In this document: positions 7,828 through 15,583 of the stretch, one piece after another | Layout of the letters: each line of letters starts with the position of its first letter | How positions within the stretch are numbered: the first letter of the stretch is position 1 | Source of the DNA: Natrinema sp. SYSU A 869 | GTDB lineage: Archaea; Halobacteriota; Halobacteria; Halobacteriales; Natrialbaceae | Direction of reading: 5' to 3' | Assembly (NCBI RefSeq): GCF_019879105.1 | Contig: NZ_CP082249.1 | Span: 806,001 to 870,000 of the forward strand | DNA: 64,000 nucleotides | Position numbers and translations under genes: made by a program | Notes under the pieces: generated by a model | The model's database searches: none | Told to the model about the DNA's origin: nothing | Seen by the model: only the letters and a program-made list of their open reading frames with translations

Positions 7828-9075
7828 ATGAACCACGATCAGGTTCGGGACGTCGATCCCGCCGTCGCCGACGCGCTCGAGGGCGAGGTAGACCGCCAGC
7901 GAGAGACGTTACAGATGATCGCCAGCGAGAACCACGCCAGCGAGGCCGTCATCGACGCACAGGGCAGTGCGCTGACGAACAAGTACGCCGAGGGCTACCC
8001 CGGCGAGCGCTACTACGGCGGCTGCGAGTACGCCGATGAGGTCGAACAGCTCGCGATCGACCGCGCGACGGAGCTGTTCGGTGCCGAGCACGTCAACGTC
8101 CAGCCCCACTCGGGCACCCAGGCGAACCAGTCGGTCTACTTCGCGATGCTCGAGCCCGGCGACAAGATCCTATCACTGGATCTGAACCACGGCGGCCACC
8201 TCAGCCACGGCCACCCGGCGAACTTCACGGGCCAGCTCTACGAGGTCGAACAGTACGAGGTCGACCCCGAAACGGGCTACATCGACTACGACGACCTCGC
8301 CGACCACGCCGCCGAGTTCGACCCGGACATCATCGTCTCGGGGTACTCCGCGTACCCGCGCGAGATCGAGTGGGAGCGCATTCAGGACGCTGCCGATAAC
8401 GTCGACGCGCTCCACCTCGCGGACATCGCCCACATCACCGGGCTCGTCGCGGCGGACGCTCACCCATCGCCGGTCGGCATCGCGGACTTCGTCACCGGGT
8501 CGACCCACAAGACGATCCGCGCCGGTCGCGGCGGCATCGTCATGTGCGACGAGGAGTACGCCGACGACATCGACGCCGCCGTCTTCCCCGGCGGGCAGGG
8601 CGGCCCCCTTATGCACAACATCGCCGGCAAGGCCGTCGGCTTCAAGGAAGCCCTCGAGCCCGCGTTCGAGGACTACGCCGAACAGACGGTCGCGAACGCA
8701 AAGGCACTGGGTGAGTCGCTCTCTGAGAACGGCTTCTCGCTGGTCTCCGAGGGTACTGACAACCACCTCGTGCTCGTCGACCTCCGCGAGAGCCACCCCG
8801 ACACCTCCGGCGGCGACGCCGAGGAGGCCTTAGAGGACGCCGGCATCGTCCTCAACGGAAACACGGTGCCCGGCGAGACGCGCTCGCCGTTCAACCCGAG
8901 CGGTATTCGTGCTGGGACGCCGGCGCTGACCACCCGCGGCTTCGACGAGGACGACTGCCGGACCGTCGGCGACCTGATTTCCCGTGTCGTCGACGCTCCG
9001 GAGGACGAAGCCGTCATCGAGGCGGTTCGCGAAGAAGTCGCGACGCTGTGCGACGAGAACCCGCTGTACGAGTAG
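7828..9075 (+). CDS. glyA: Serine hydroxymethyltransferase
   Basis: A 415-residue PLP enzyme interconverting serine and glycine with transfer of a one-carbon unit to a tetrahydrofolate-type carrier. The N-terminus has LQMIASENHASEAV, followed by YAEGYPGERYYGGCE. The PLP-binding lysine is K228 in TGSTHKTIRAGRGG, with a Gly-rich segment VFPGGQGGPLMHNIAG shortly after. Length and motif order fit archaeal and bacterial SHMT. The start at 7828 is chosen because the TATA-like element lies 28 nt upstream and the residues before it lack family character. folD lies 2.5 kb downstream on the same strand, and thyA and folA further on, so folate metabolism is well represented locally. Confidence 0.95.
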   Translation: MNHDQVRDVDPAVADALEGEVDRQRETLQMIASENHASEAVIDAQGSALTNKYAEGYPGERYYGGCEYADEVEQLAIDRATELFGAEHVNVQPHSGTQANQSVYFAMLEPGDKILSLDLNHGGHLSHGHPANFTGQLYEVEQYEVDPETGYIDYDDLADHAAEFDPDIIVSGYSAYPREIEWERIQDAADNVDALHLADIAHITGLVAADAHPSPVGIADFVTGSTHKTIRAGRGGIVMCDEEYADDIDAAVFPGGQGGPLMHNIAGKAVGFKEALEPAFEDYAEQTVANAKALGESLSENGFSLVSEGTDNHLVLVDLRESHPDTSGGDAEEALEDAGIVLNGNTVPGETRSPFNPSGIRAGTPALTTRGFDEDDCRTVGDLISRVVDAPEDEAVIEAVREEVATLCDENPLYE

Positions 9076-9204
9076 GAAAGTGGGCGGTCGGCCCGACGCA
9101 TTCTATCGGATCCGATCACCAACCCGTTCGTTTGTATCGGTCGCGATTGGCGGCCGTGTGGAACGTTCAATCGCGTCACGTCCTCGAGTATCACGGGGTA
9201 CTTC

Positions 9205-9336
9205 CTAGCCGACTAACACGACTGCAAGTAAACCGACAGCGATCGCCGCGACCAGCGTCAGTGCCACGGTGAGACTGAAACCGACGACCGGCGAGAGAGA
9301 GCTCACCGAATCGCATGTCGTCGAACTCGAAGCCAT
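9205..9336 (-). CDS. Small single-pass membrane protein, unknown
   Basis: ATG 9334-9336 opens 43 codons ending at 9205. A Ser/Thr-rich start (MASSSTTCDSVSSLSPVVG) is followed by a strongly hydrophobic helix (FSLTVALTLVAAIAVGLLAV) and only VLVG after it. That is one predicted transmembrane segment reaching almost to the C-terminus. The same frame is open further upstream, so a longer product is possible, but upstream residues look random. No clear TATA or Shine-Dalgarno sequence was found. The hydrophobic block of correct length is the main support. Confidence 0.4.
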   Translation of the reverse strand: MASSSTTCDSVSSLSPVVGFSLTVALTLVAAIAVGLLAVVLVG

Positions 9337-9469
9337 GGGTGTCTCATAGAGCGCAGATGAGAAGAACGTACGCTTCAACTCAGTTCTCGATTCGCTCTTT
9401 GACCACGTGCAACGTCGCCTGTCACTCGCCGGCACGCGGCTTTTCCGCCGGCTCGCCGTACCGCCGCCA

Positions 9470-10426
9470 ATGTCCACACGTCCGACCGGAACCATCCTGG
9501 ACGACGACAGGTTGCTCGCGCTTCGGGAGACCGACGAGACGGCGGCCTCGGCGTTAGCAGTCGAGGTAACGCCTGTGGCCGATCGCATGGGTGCCACGAG
9601 CGGCGAGCACATCGACTGGGACGTCGACGAGTACGAGGATCAGCCAATGCTCGTGTACAGCGGGATCGACGAGGCGGCTACCGCCGATGCGCCCTATCCG
9701 CGCCAACTTAGGGAGGAAAACGGCGAGATCGTCGCGCCCGTCCCCGACCCACTGGTACGGGCCGAGCCGCCCGAGGGGCTGGGCCTCGACCTCGAGACCT
9801 ACGACGCAGACGATCCATTGCTGTTCGACGCCATTACGACCGGCGAGACGATCGGACTCGTTCCGGTCCGGTTCGACGATGGAGGAGCCTTTCGTGCCGA
9901 CCCGTTGCCGGGCGTCGCAGACGACAGCGACCCCGTCGCAGAGGGGGTCATCGAACACGAGGGCCGCGGGGATCCGACACCCCGTCCCGAGACGATGAGC
10001 GCGCCGATCGATCCCGATGTGCTCGAATCAACCCTTGCTGAGACCGAGCACGATGTCTCCGAAACCGACGTGATCGGAATCCTCGAGGCGATCGAACGTC
10101 TCGGTCTCGCCGGGATGGGCGACCACGTCGCCGGTGTCCCGCCGCTCTCGGCCGATAACCGGGCTGTCTGCCTGCTCGAGGATGGCGTCTGGACGGACCG
10201 GATCGGACCCGACCTCGAGGCCGAGGACGTAGACGTCGGTCCGGACGTGCTGGCGGTCGCTCGGACGGTCCACGAGCGACAGGCTCGAGCGTTGATCGAT
10301 GCGGCCGGGACGACCGACTATCAGGGCCTCGAAGACGAGTACGCCTTGCTCGTGACCGACGCACGCGACACCGCCGAGTGGGAGGTTTCGGAATCGGGGA
10401 CCGCCGATCGAAGCGGCACGAACTGA
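9470..10426 (+). CDS. Conserved-looking acidic protein of unknown function
   Basis: A 318-residue frame from ATG 9470 (MSTRPTGTILDDDRLLALRE). The composition is strongly acidic, as expected for a cytoplasmic haloarchaeal protein. No signal peptide, membrane segment, cysteine cluster or nucleotide-binding motif is visible. Two sections can be seen: residues 1-150 with short beta-like runs, then an acidic Pro-rich linker (GRGDPTPRPETMSAP), and a mainly helical second half (TDVIGILEAIERLGLAGMGD, VHERQARALIDAAG). I do not recognise the family. It stands alone, with 237 bp before the next gene. Confidence 0.7.
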   Translation: MSTRPTGTILDDDRLLALRETDETAASALAVEVTPVADRMGATSGEHIDWDVDEYEDQPMLVYSGIDEAATADAPYPRQLREENGEIVAPVPDPLVRAEPPEGLGLDLETYDADDPLLFDAITTGETIGLVPVRFDDGGAFRADPLPGVADDSDPVAEGVIEHEGRGDPTPRPETMSAPIDPDVLESTLAETEHDVSETDVIGILEAIERLGLAGMGDHVAGVPPLSADNRAVCLLEDGVWTDRIGPDLEAEDVDVGPDVLAVARTVHERQARALIDAAGTTDYQGLEDEYALLVTDARDTAEWEVSESGTADRSGTN

Positions 10427-10643
10427 CCGGCACACGACTTGTGCTCTCGTGCCAAGTCGATCGGAGAGGGCGTCTGAGCGAGTCGCTTTACCCGTCCCAC
10501 GATGAGTTCGGTCGGTGGATTCTCGCTCGCCTTCTTCCTCAGCGGGCCGACCCGTGATTCCGCCGGCATACTCGTCGGTTCTGGCCGGTCCGAAACAGAC
10601 TGAGCGTGTCGTGTGGTTCCGCATACCATATCTTTTTCCGGCC

Positions 10644-10664
10644 AATTCACGTGAATTAGTTCAC
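10644..10664 (+). promoter_or_regulatory. Palindromic operator before the alpha/beta hydrolase gene
   Basis: AATTCACGTGAATT (10644-10657) is a perfect 14-bp palindrome immediately upstream of the ATG at 10665. Its right half also forms a second inverted repeat, GTGAA-TTAG-TTCAC (10651-10664), so three TTCAC/GTGAA half-sites stand in a row. A TATA-like CCATATCT near 10627-10634 would put the transcript start inside the palindrome, a position expected for a repressor site. The cognate regulator is not identified. Confidence 0.55.
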
Positions 10665-11477
10665 ATGATGGATGACTCTGCAACGGAGATGTATCGATCG
10701 CGGACCGACGCGCTGACGACCGACGTCGGCGAGGGACAGCCCGTCGTCTTCGCCCACGGGACACTGATGGATCGGACGATGTTCGCGCCGCAACTCGAGG
10801 CCCTGCACGATGAGTACCGGGCCATCGCCTACGACCTGCGGGCGCGAACGGACCGGTACGCGCCAGGTTACGACCTGTGGGATCTGGCCGACGACTGTGC
10901 GGCGGTACTCGACGGGATCAGCGAGGACAGCGCTGTCATCGCCGGCATGTCGCTGGGCGGGTTCATGGCGCTTCGCTTCGCGCTCGCGTATCCGGAGCGC
11001 GTCGACGGCCTCGTCCTGATCGACTCAATGGCCGCACCCCATCCCGAGGAGGAACGGGCGGCGTTCAGCGACCTCGTCGAGCCCTACGAGGACGTGCTCG
11101 AGCCGATGCCACGAGAGATCGCCGAGGGGTCAGCGGCCGAGCTGTTTGGCGAGACGACCCGCGAGGAGACCCCCGAACTCGTCGAGACGTGGATCAATCG
11201 CTGGGAGACCTATCCCGGGAAAGCAGTCTACCACGAACTCAACTCGTGGCTCGGCCGCCCGGACGTCACCGACCGCCTCTCGGAGATCGACGTCCCGGTG
11301 CTGATCGTCCACGGCGAGGAAGACCCATCGCTCCCGCCGTCGCGGGCCGAGCCGATGCTCGAGGAACTGTCTGACGCCGAGATAGAGCTCATACCAGCGG
11401 CGGGTCACACCTCGAACCTCGAGCGGCCGGAGCCGGCTAACGACGCGATCCGATCATTCCTCGACGAGCGGTTCTGA
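10665..11477 (+). CDS. Alpha/beta hydrolase
   Basis: A 270-residue alpha/beta-hydrolase fold protein from ATG 10665. The oxyanion-hole region VVFAHGTLMD lies near residue 28. The nucleophile elbow GMSLGG (Ser about residue 97) is of the G-x-S-x-G type. The acid is likely in VLIVHGEEDPSLPPS and the catalytic His in PAAGHTSNLERPEP near the C-terminus. Such proteins are esterases, lactonases or C-C hydrolases; substrate cannot be read from sequence. No signal peptide. It is transcribed alone behind the operator at 10644-10664, so an inducible role is likely. Confidence 0.88.
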   Translation: MMDDSATEMYRSRTDALTTDVGEGQPVVFAHGTLMDRTMFAPQLEALHDEYRAIAYDLRARTDRYAPGYDLWDLADDCAAVLDGISEDSAVIAGMSLGGFMALRFALAYPERVDGLVLIDSMAAPHPEEERAAFSDLVEPYEDVLEPMPREIAEGSAAELFGETTREETPELVETWINRWETYPGKAVYHELNSWLGRPDVTDRLSEIDVPVLIVHGEEDPSLPPSRAEPMLEELSDAEIELIPAAGHTSNLERPEPANDAIRSFLDERF

Positions 11478-11575
11478 GTGATTCTATTCACGTACGTGTC
11501 TATTTGGGACGAATATGACGCTGTTCTGCGCACGAATCCGGGGATTAATGAGCCTCGCGGCCGCCCACTCAGGTA

Positions 11576-12469
11576 ATGACTGAGATCATCGATGGGAACG
11601 CCGTCGCGAGCGAGATTCGAGACGACCTGACGGACGCGATCGAGACACTCGCCGACGCGGGTTCGCGGCCGGGACTGGCGACCGTGCTCATGGGCGACGA
11701 CCCCGCGAGCCAGACCTACGTCAACATGAAACAGCGCGACTGTGAGGAGGTCGGCATCGAGAGTTACCATGTCGACGTCGACGGCGACGCCTCGCCCGAG
11801 ACGCTGTACGATGAGATCGCCGATCTCAACGACACCGACGACGTTCACGGCTACATCGTGCAGGCACCGGTTCCCGACCACGTCGACTACCGCGACGTGA
11901 TCCGCCGCGTCGACCCGATCAAGGACGTCGACGGCTTCCACCCGGAGAACGTCGGCCGACTCGTCGCCGGCGACGCTCGCTTCCGTCCCTGTACCCCCCA
12001 CGGCGTCCAGAAGCTCCTCGAGTCCGCCGACATCGAGACCGAGGGCAAGGATGTGACGATCGTCGGCCGCTCGGACATCGTCGGCAAGCCACTCGCGAAC
12101 CTACTGATCCAGAAGGCCGATGACGGCAACGCGACGGTAACGGTCTGTCACTCTCGAACCGACGACCTCGCTGCAAAGACTCGCAGCGCGGACATCGTCG
12201 TCGCAGCGGTCGGCGTCCCCGAACTTATCGACGGCTCGATGCTCGAGGACGGAACGGTCGTCATCGATGTCGGCGTCAACCGGGTCGACGCTGACAACGA
12301 CAAGGGGTACGAACTCGTCGGCGACGTTGAGTTCGAGAGCGCAAAGGAGAAAGCGAGCGCGATTACACCCGTCCCCGGCGGCGTCGGTCCGATGACCCGC
12401 GCAATGCTCCTCTACAACACGGTCAAGGCCGCGAGCCTGCAGGAGGACATCAACGTCGACCTCCCCTGA
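11576..12469 (+). CDS. folD: Bifunctional methylenetetrahydrofolate dehydrogenase/cyclohydrolase
   Basis: A 297-residue FolD protein. Family motifs in order: SQTYVNMKQRDCEEVGIES near residues 41-60 with the catalytic Lys, YIVQAPVPDHVD near 94, DPIKDVDGFHPEN near 118, the Rossmann motif VTIVGRSDIVGKPLANLL near 160, and ITPVPGGVGPMTRAML near the end. It oxidises 5,10-methylene-THF to methenyl-THF and hydrolyses it to 10-formyl-THF, supplying formyl groups for purine synthesis. This fits glyA upstream, which makes methylene-THF, and purD in the same window. Confidence 0.95.
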   Translation: MTEIIDGNAVASEIRDDLTDAIETLADAGSRPGLATVLMGDDPASQTYVNMKQRDCEEVGIESYHVDVDGDASPETLYDEIADLNDTDDVHGYIVQAPVPDHVDYRDVIRRVDPIKDVDGFHPENVGRLVAGDARFRPCTPHGVQKLLESADIETEGKDVTIVGRSDIVGKPLANLLIQKADDGNATVTVCHSRTDDLAAKTRSADIVVAAVGVPELIDGSMLEDGTVVIDVGVNRVDADNDKGYELVGDVEFESAKEKASAITPVPGGVGPMTRAMLLYNTVKAASLQEDINVDLP

Positions 12470-12554
12470 GTCGCTGACTCGGGGCTTAATTTCGCTTCTC
12501 CCGCTTATCGTCGCGTTCGCTGACTCCCGCTTCGGTCACTCATCGTCTTGCCCG

Positions 12555-13325
12555 TCAGTCGATCGAATCGAACTCGAGAGCGTCCAGTCGCTCTTGGGCC
12601 TGCGAGAACGCGACCTCATCGCCGCGCAGACCGTTGGCCAGATTGCGGGTCGCCTCGACGAGCCGTTCGGCGGTCCCCGGCTCGACGTCGCCGTCGAGCA
12701 TTCGGATCCGTTTGACGTGCTCGCCGAGCGTCTCGAGGGCGCTCCGTTCGCTCGCGGTCAGGTCGCGGTTGTCGGTCCAGGTCCGAACGTCGCGTCGATA
12801 CTCGCGGACTGCATTCGCGTACGCGAGCCCGCGGGCTGCCCGAAGCGAGCGCGGGACTTCGTCGGCGGGCGGCCGCTCGCCCTGATCGGCATCGCGGAGC
12901 AGCGAGAGAAAGTACAGCTCTTCGCGGTCCTCGAGTCGGATCTCACGGGTGACGATGTCGGCGACGTGGAGCAGTTCGATTGCAGCGAGATAGGTGTCGT
13001 CGAGTTCCCGGAGGGTGCCGGCGTTGACGAACCCGCGCCGGCGAACGTACTCGCGACAGCGGTCGCCGGCCCGTTCGGCGAGTTCGTCTGGACCGGCCTC
13101 ATCAATCGCGTTCCGAACGGGGGTGAGATCGAACGCGACCTGCAGGTCCGTGTGTTCGGTGCGTTCGTCGACGCCAACGCTTCGCAGGCTTCCACAGGCC
13201 GGACAGCCGACGCTGCCGGTCTCGTAGTACGACCAGCGGGTCCCACACTCCTTGCACTCGCGCTCACCCCGGATTTCATGGACGAAGCTACGGTCGGGAC
13301 ACCAAAAGTCCCATCGACCCGCCAC
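12555..13325 (-). CDS. Zinc-ribbon protein of the haloarchaeal DUF7117 type, function unknown
   Basis: A 256-residue protein. The N-terminal 50 residues form a zinc ribbon with two CxxC pairs: ECKECGTRW at about residues 18-26 and GCPACGSLRS at about 39-48, after WDFWCPDRSFVHE, which gives one more cysteine. The rest is helical and charged, with no catalytic motif. Such ribbons bind nucleic acid or protein partners. I recall the family label DUF7117 for this arrangement, but the label is uncertain. It converges on folD with an 85-bp gap. Confidence 0.75.
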   Translation of the reverse strand: MAGRWDFWCPDRSFVHEIRGERECKECGTRWSYYETGSVGCPACGSLRSVGVDERTEHTDLQVAFDLTPVRNAIDEAGPDELAERAGDRCREYVRRRGFVNAGTLRELDDTYLAAIELLHVADIVTREIRLEDREELYFLSLLRDADQGERPPADEVPRSLRAARGLAYANAVREYRRDVRTWTDNRDLTASERSALETLGEHVKRIRMLDGDVEPGTAERLVEATRNLANGLRGDEVAFSQAQERLDALEFDSID

Positions 13326-13544
13326 GGTCAGGTGGTGTTGACCACCGTTCGGTTCGAACCGCCGGTTGAAATCATCATCGGGTACTTTCGATCCCCGCTG
13401 AGTATCGCTTCTCGTGATAATTCGGGCCCGTTGACGGTGTGAAGGCGATGATGGTCACCGGTTACGGGACGTCGTTCAATAGGTGATTAACGGGCGGCAG
13501 GTGCAGGCGACATCGAAACCAGCTGGAACGTCCAACCCGAATAT

Positions 13545-14192
13545 ATGTCCCGGAGACTGAACCGGCGGACGTTCGTGACCGCGGCAGGAACAGCAAGTGC
13601 ACTCGCGCTCGCCGGCTGTGCCGACAGCGGCCCCGGCGGTAACGAGACGGAAGACGAGAACAATACAACCGGTGACGAAAACGAGACCGAAGACGGAGGG
13701 AGCGAGACGTACACGCTGACCGTTACGGTCGAAGACGATGAGGGACCGGTCGAAGGCGCGACCGTCACCCTCGAGGAAGCGGGCATGGGTGGTATGACCG
13801 ACGATGGAACGGACAACGAGTCCGAGAACGCGTCCGAGGAGACGACGGTCGACGACGATGGGATGGGCAACATGACGGAAAACGAGACGGACAATGAGTC
13901 CGACAACGAATCGGGCAACGAGTCCGATAACGAGACCACGTCCGATATCGGCGGTCAGAGCTTCCCCATGGAAGACGAGACCGATCAGGACGGCGAGGTC
14001 GAGTTCGAGGAACTCGAGGACGGAGAATACACTGTCAGCGCCGAATCCGAGGGCGAACAAACCGAAGACGACGTCGAAATCGATGGCGGCGACGAGGACG
14101 TCACGCTGACGTTCGGCGAGGGCGGAACCGGCGGTAACGAGACGGAAAGCGGAAACGAGACCAACGAGAGCGAAGACGAGAACAGTTCGTAA
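13545..14192 (+). CDS. Tat lipoprotein rich in N-glycosylation sequons
   Basis: A 215-residue exported protein. The signal MSRRLNRRTFVTAAGTASAL has a twin-arginine motif and ends in the lipobox LAGC, so it should be exported folded through Tat and anchored by lipid. Two acidic linkers flank a short beta-rich domain (ETYTLTVTVEDDEGPVEGAT and later VEFEELEDGEYTVSAESEGE) that resembles a split carboxypeptidase-regulatory or CnaB-like fold. The linkers contain about sixteen N-x-S/T sequons (NET, NES, NAS, NMT), suggesting dense surface glycosylation. Function unknown. Monocistronic. Confidence 0.8.
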   Translation: MSRRLNRRTFVTAAGTASALALAGCADSGPGGNETEDENNTTGDENETEDGGSETYTLTVTVEDDEGPVEGATVTLEEAGMGGMTDDGTDNESENASEETTVDDDGMGNMTENETDNESDNESGNESDNETTSDIGGQSFPMEDETDQDGEVEFEELEDGEYTVSAESEGEQTEDDVEIDGGDEDVTLTFGEGGTGGNETESGNETNESEDENSS

Positions 14193-14581
14193 TCGGTTCC
14201 ACCGGGCCCAGTCAGGGCCGTGTCCCATCGATTTCGATCGTATCGGCCTCGAGAATCAAAGCGCGCGACCTTTTTTGACGCGAACGGCGAGCGGACGGAC
14301 ATCGCGTATCGAGCAGTTGCTGTTCACGATGGAAACGACCGCTCGAGATCGTTTCACGGCGGAAACCCCTCCCTTCTGATCTGAAACAACGACGCTTGAC
14401 AGATAGTGCGGAGCTGGTCGACAGCGGCAGTCAACTCTCGTTATCGAGTCACTCTCGTTCGCGCACGTGTGATCGGTCAGCAGGCCGCTGTCCGGTCGAG
14501 TGAGATTCCCGGACCGAAGGAATGGCACTGCATCCGCTCGGCGTAGCGGCTTTTTTCCCCTTTCGGTCGATAGTCACGGGT
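14193..14581. other. Intergenic stretch with T-rich stop sequences
   Basis: No gene is recognised in this 389-bp gap. A T-run after a GC-rich stretch at about 14263-14278 (GCGCGCGACC then TTTTTT) could end the lipoprotein transcript. A weak hairpin with T-run at 14534-14556 (CCGCT/AGCGG stem followed by TTTTTT) lies just before the small gene at 14582. Confidence 0.4.
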
Positions 14582-14728
14582 ATGCGTGACGAAGAAGAAA
14601 TCCGCGAGCAGTACGAGTTCCTCAAAGAGCACCTCGAGAGCGACGAGATGCGCCACGACGGCGTCGAGGAGATGTTTACGTACTATAAACGCGCGATCGG
14701 TTGGGTGCTCGAGGAAGAGCACATCTGA
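14582..14728 (+). CDS. Small acidic helical protein of 48 residues
   Basis: ATG 14582 to TGA 14726-14728 encodes MRDEEEIREQYEFLKEHLES, then DEMRHDGVEEMFTYYKRAIG and WVLEEEHI. It is almost entirely predicted helix, with charge spacing that would suit a short coiled coil or helical hairpin. Haloarchaeal codon use (mostly GC third positions) supports it. There is no signal peptide or cysteine. A stand-alone small gene; the function is not known to me. Confidence 0.65.
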   Translation: MRDEEEIREQYEFLKEHLESDEMRHDGVEEMFTYYKRAIGWVLEEEHI

Positions 14729-15166
14729 GTGCGACCGCGTGCACCGGGGTGGTACCGTCGGCCACCCTGCTCTGTGTCGTTACATTTAAGTACATCCGGC
14801 GGAACTTTTCACGTGACGCTTCGCTTGGAGGGCCGAAGCGTCAGCGGGGACCAATTCAGGGCGGCAAGCGATCGCGTGACATTTTTCCGTCACGCGATCT
14901 GCTTTCCTGTTTCGATCTTATACTTACCCAGTAGCGGTGCCGACGGTTATTATCGATAAATAATGCTATCCAAGAAAATGTCCATTCAATATAATTGTAC
15001 CGAAACGTAACTCCTGAACTGTAAACATGAACTGCACGTTATGTGTGGTTCTGCATCCGATTCGTCACGGGTGTTATGGTTCGATCGCGCTGAAAACGCG
15101 AGTCCTCACTGGTAATAGCCCCCTTTCGATCGAAACAACCCGATAGCCTTATTAAAATTCGACAGT
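14729..15166. other. Gene-free region with two hairpins and an AT-rich segment
   Basis: No coding sequence is supported in this gap before the PadR gene. It holds two inverted repeats, GACGCTTCG (14815-14823) with CGAAGCGTC (14834-14842), and an 11-bp perfect stem GATCGCGTGAC (14870-14880) with GTCACGCGATC (14889-14899) around an 8-nt T-rich loop. About 14930-15010 is markedly AT-rich for this genome. A short non-coding RNA or a double terminator is possible; neither is shown. Confidence 0.45.
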
Positions 15167-15183
15167 AAGTACAGTTGGTACTT
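15167..15183 (+). promoter_or_regulatory. Palindromic operator before the PadR gene
   Basis: AAGTAC-AGTTG-GTACTT is a perfect 6-bp inverted repeat with a 5-nt spacer, ending 5 bp before the ATG at 15189. The TATA-like CTTATTAAAAT lies at about 15148-15158. The palindrome therefore covers the expected transcript start, the usual place for autorepression by a dimeric regulator such as the PadR protein encoded downstream. Confidence 0.55.
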
Positions 15184-15188
15184 TCCCA

Positions 15189-15464
15189 ATGTACGACCTG
15201 ACAGGATTCCAGCGTGACCTGCTCTACGTCATCGCTGGCGAGGACGAGCCCCACGGACTGGCGATCAAGGAGGAACTCGAACAGTACTACGAAAAAGAGA
15301 TCCACCACGGCCGACTCTATCCCAACCTCGACACGCTCGTCGACAAGGGTCTCGTCGAAAAGGGCCGTCGAGACCGTCGAACGAACTTCTACACGCTCAC
15401 CCGTCGTGGCCGCCGCGAACTTGAGGCACGCCGCGAGTGGGAGACCCAGTACGTCGACCTGTAA
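15189..15464 (+). CDS. PadR-family transcriptional regulator
   Basis: A 91-residue winged-helix protein. The core DLTGFQRDLLYVIAGEDEPH, GLAIKEELEQYYEKEIHHGR, LYPNLDTLVDKGLVEKG and NFYTLTRRGRRELEAR has the PadR layout: recognition helix around GRLYPNLDTLVDKG and a wing ending in YTLT. It is a short PadR without the C-terminal dimerisation extension, common in haloarchaea. A palindrome at 15167-15183 next to its start suggests autoregulation. The MgtC-like gene starts 119 bp downstream with its own TATA, so the two are probably separate units. Confidence 0.9.
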   Translation: MYDLTGFQRDLLYVIAGEDEPHGLAIKEELEQYYEKEIHHGRLYPNLDTLVDKGLVEKGRRDRRTNFYTLTRRGRRELEARREWETQYVDL

Positions 15465-15583
15465 CACGATCCGGAAGTCGTTCGCTTCCATCGATATCGC
15501 CGAAGCCGTCATGAATTACAACTCTCGTTGCTCTGTCCGCCCTCGGCGCGTCGCTTATATGTGATCGTGGCGAACGATCAGCA

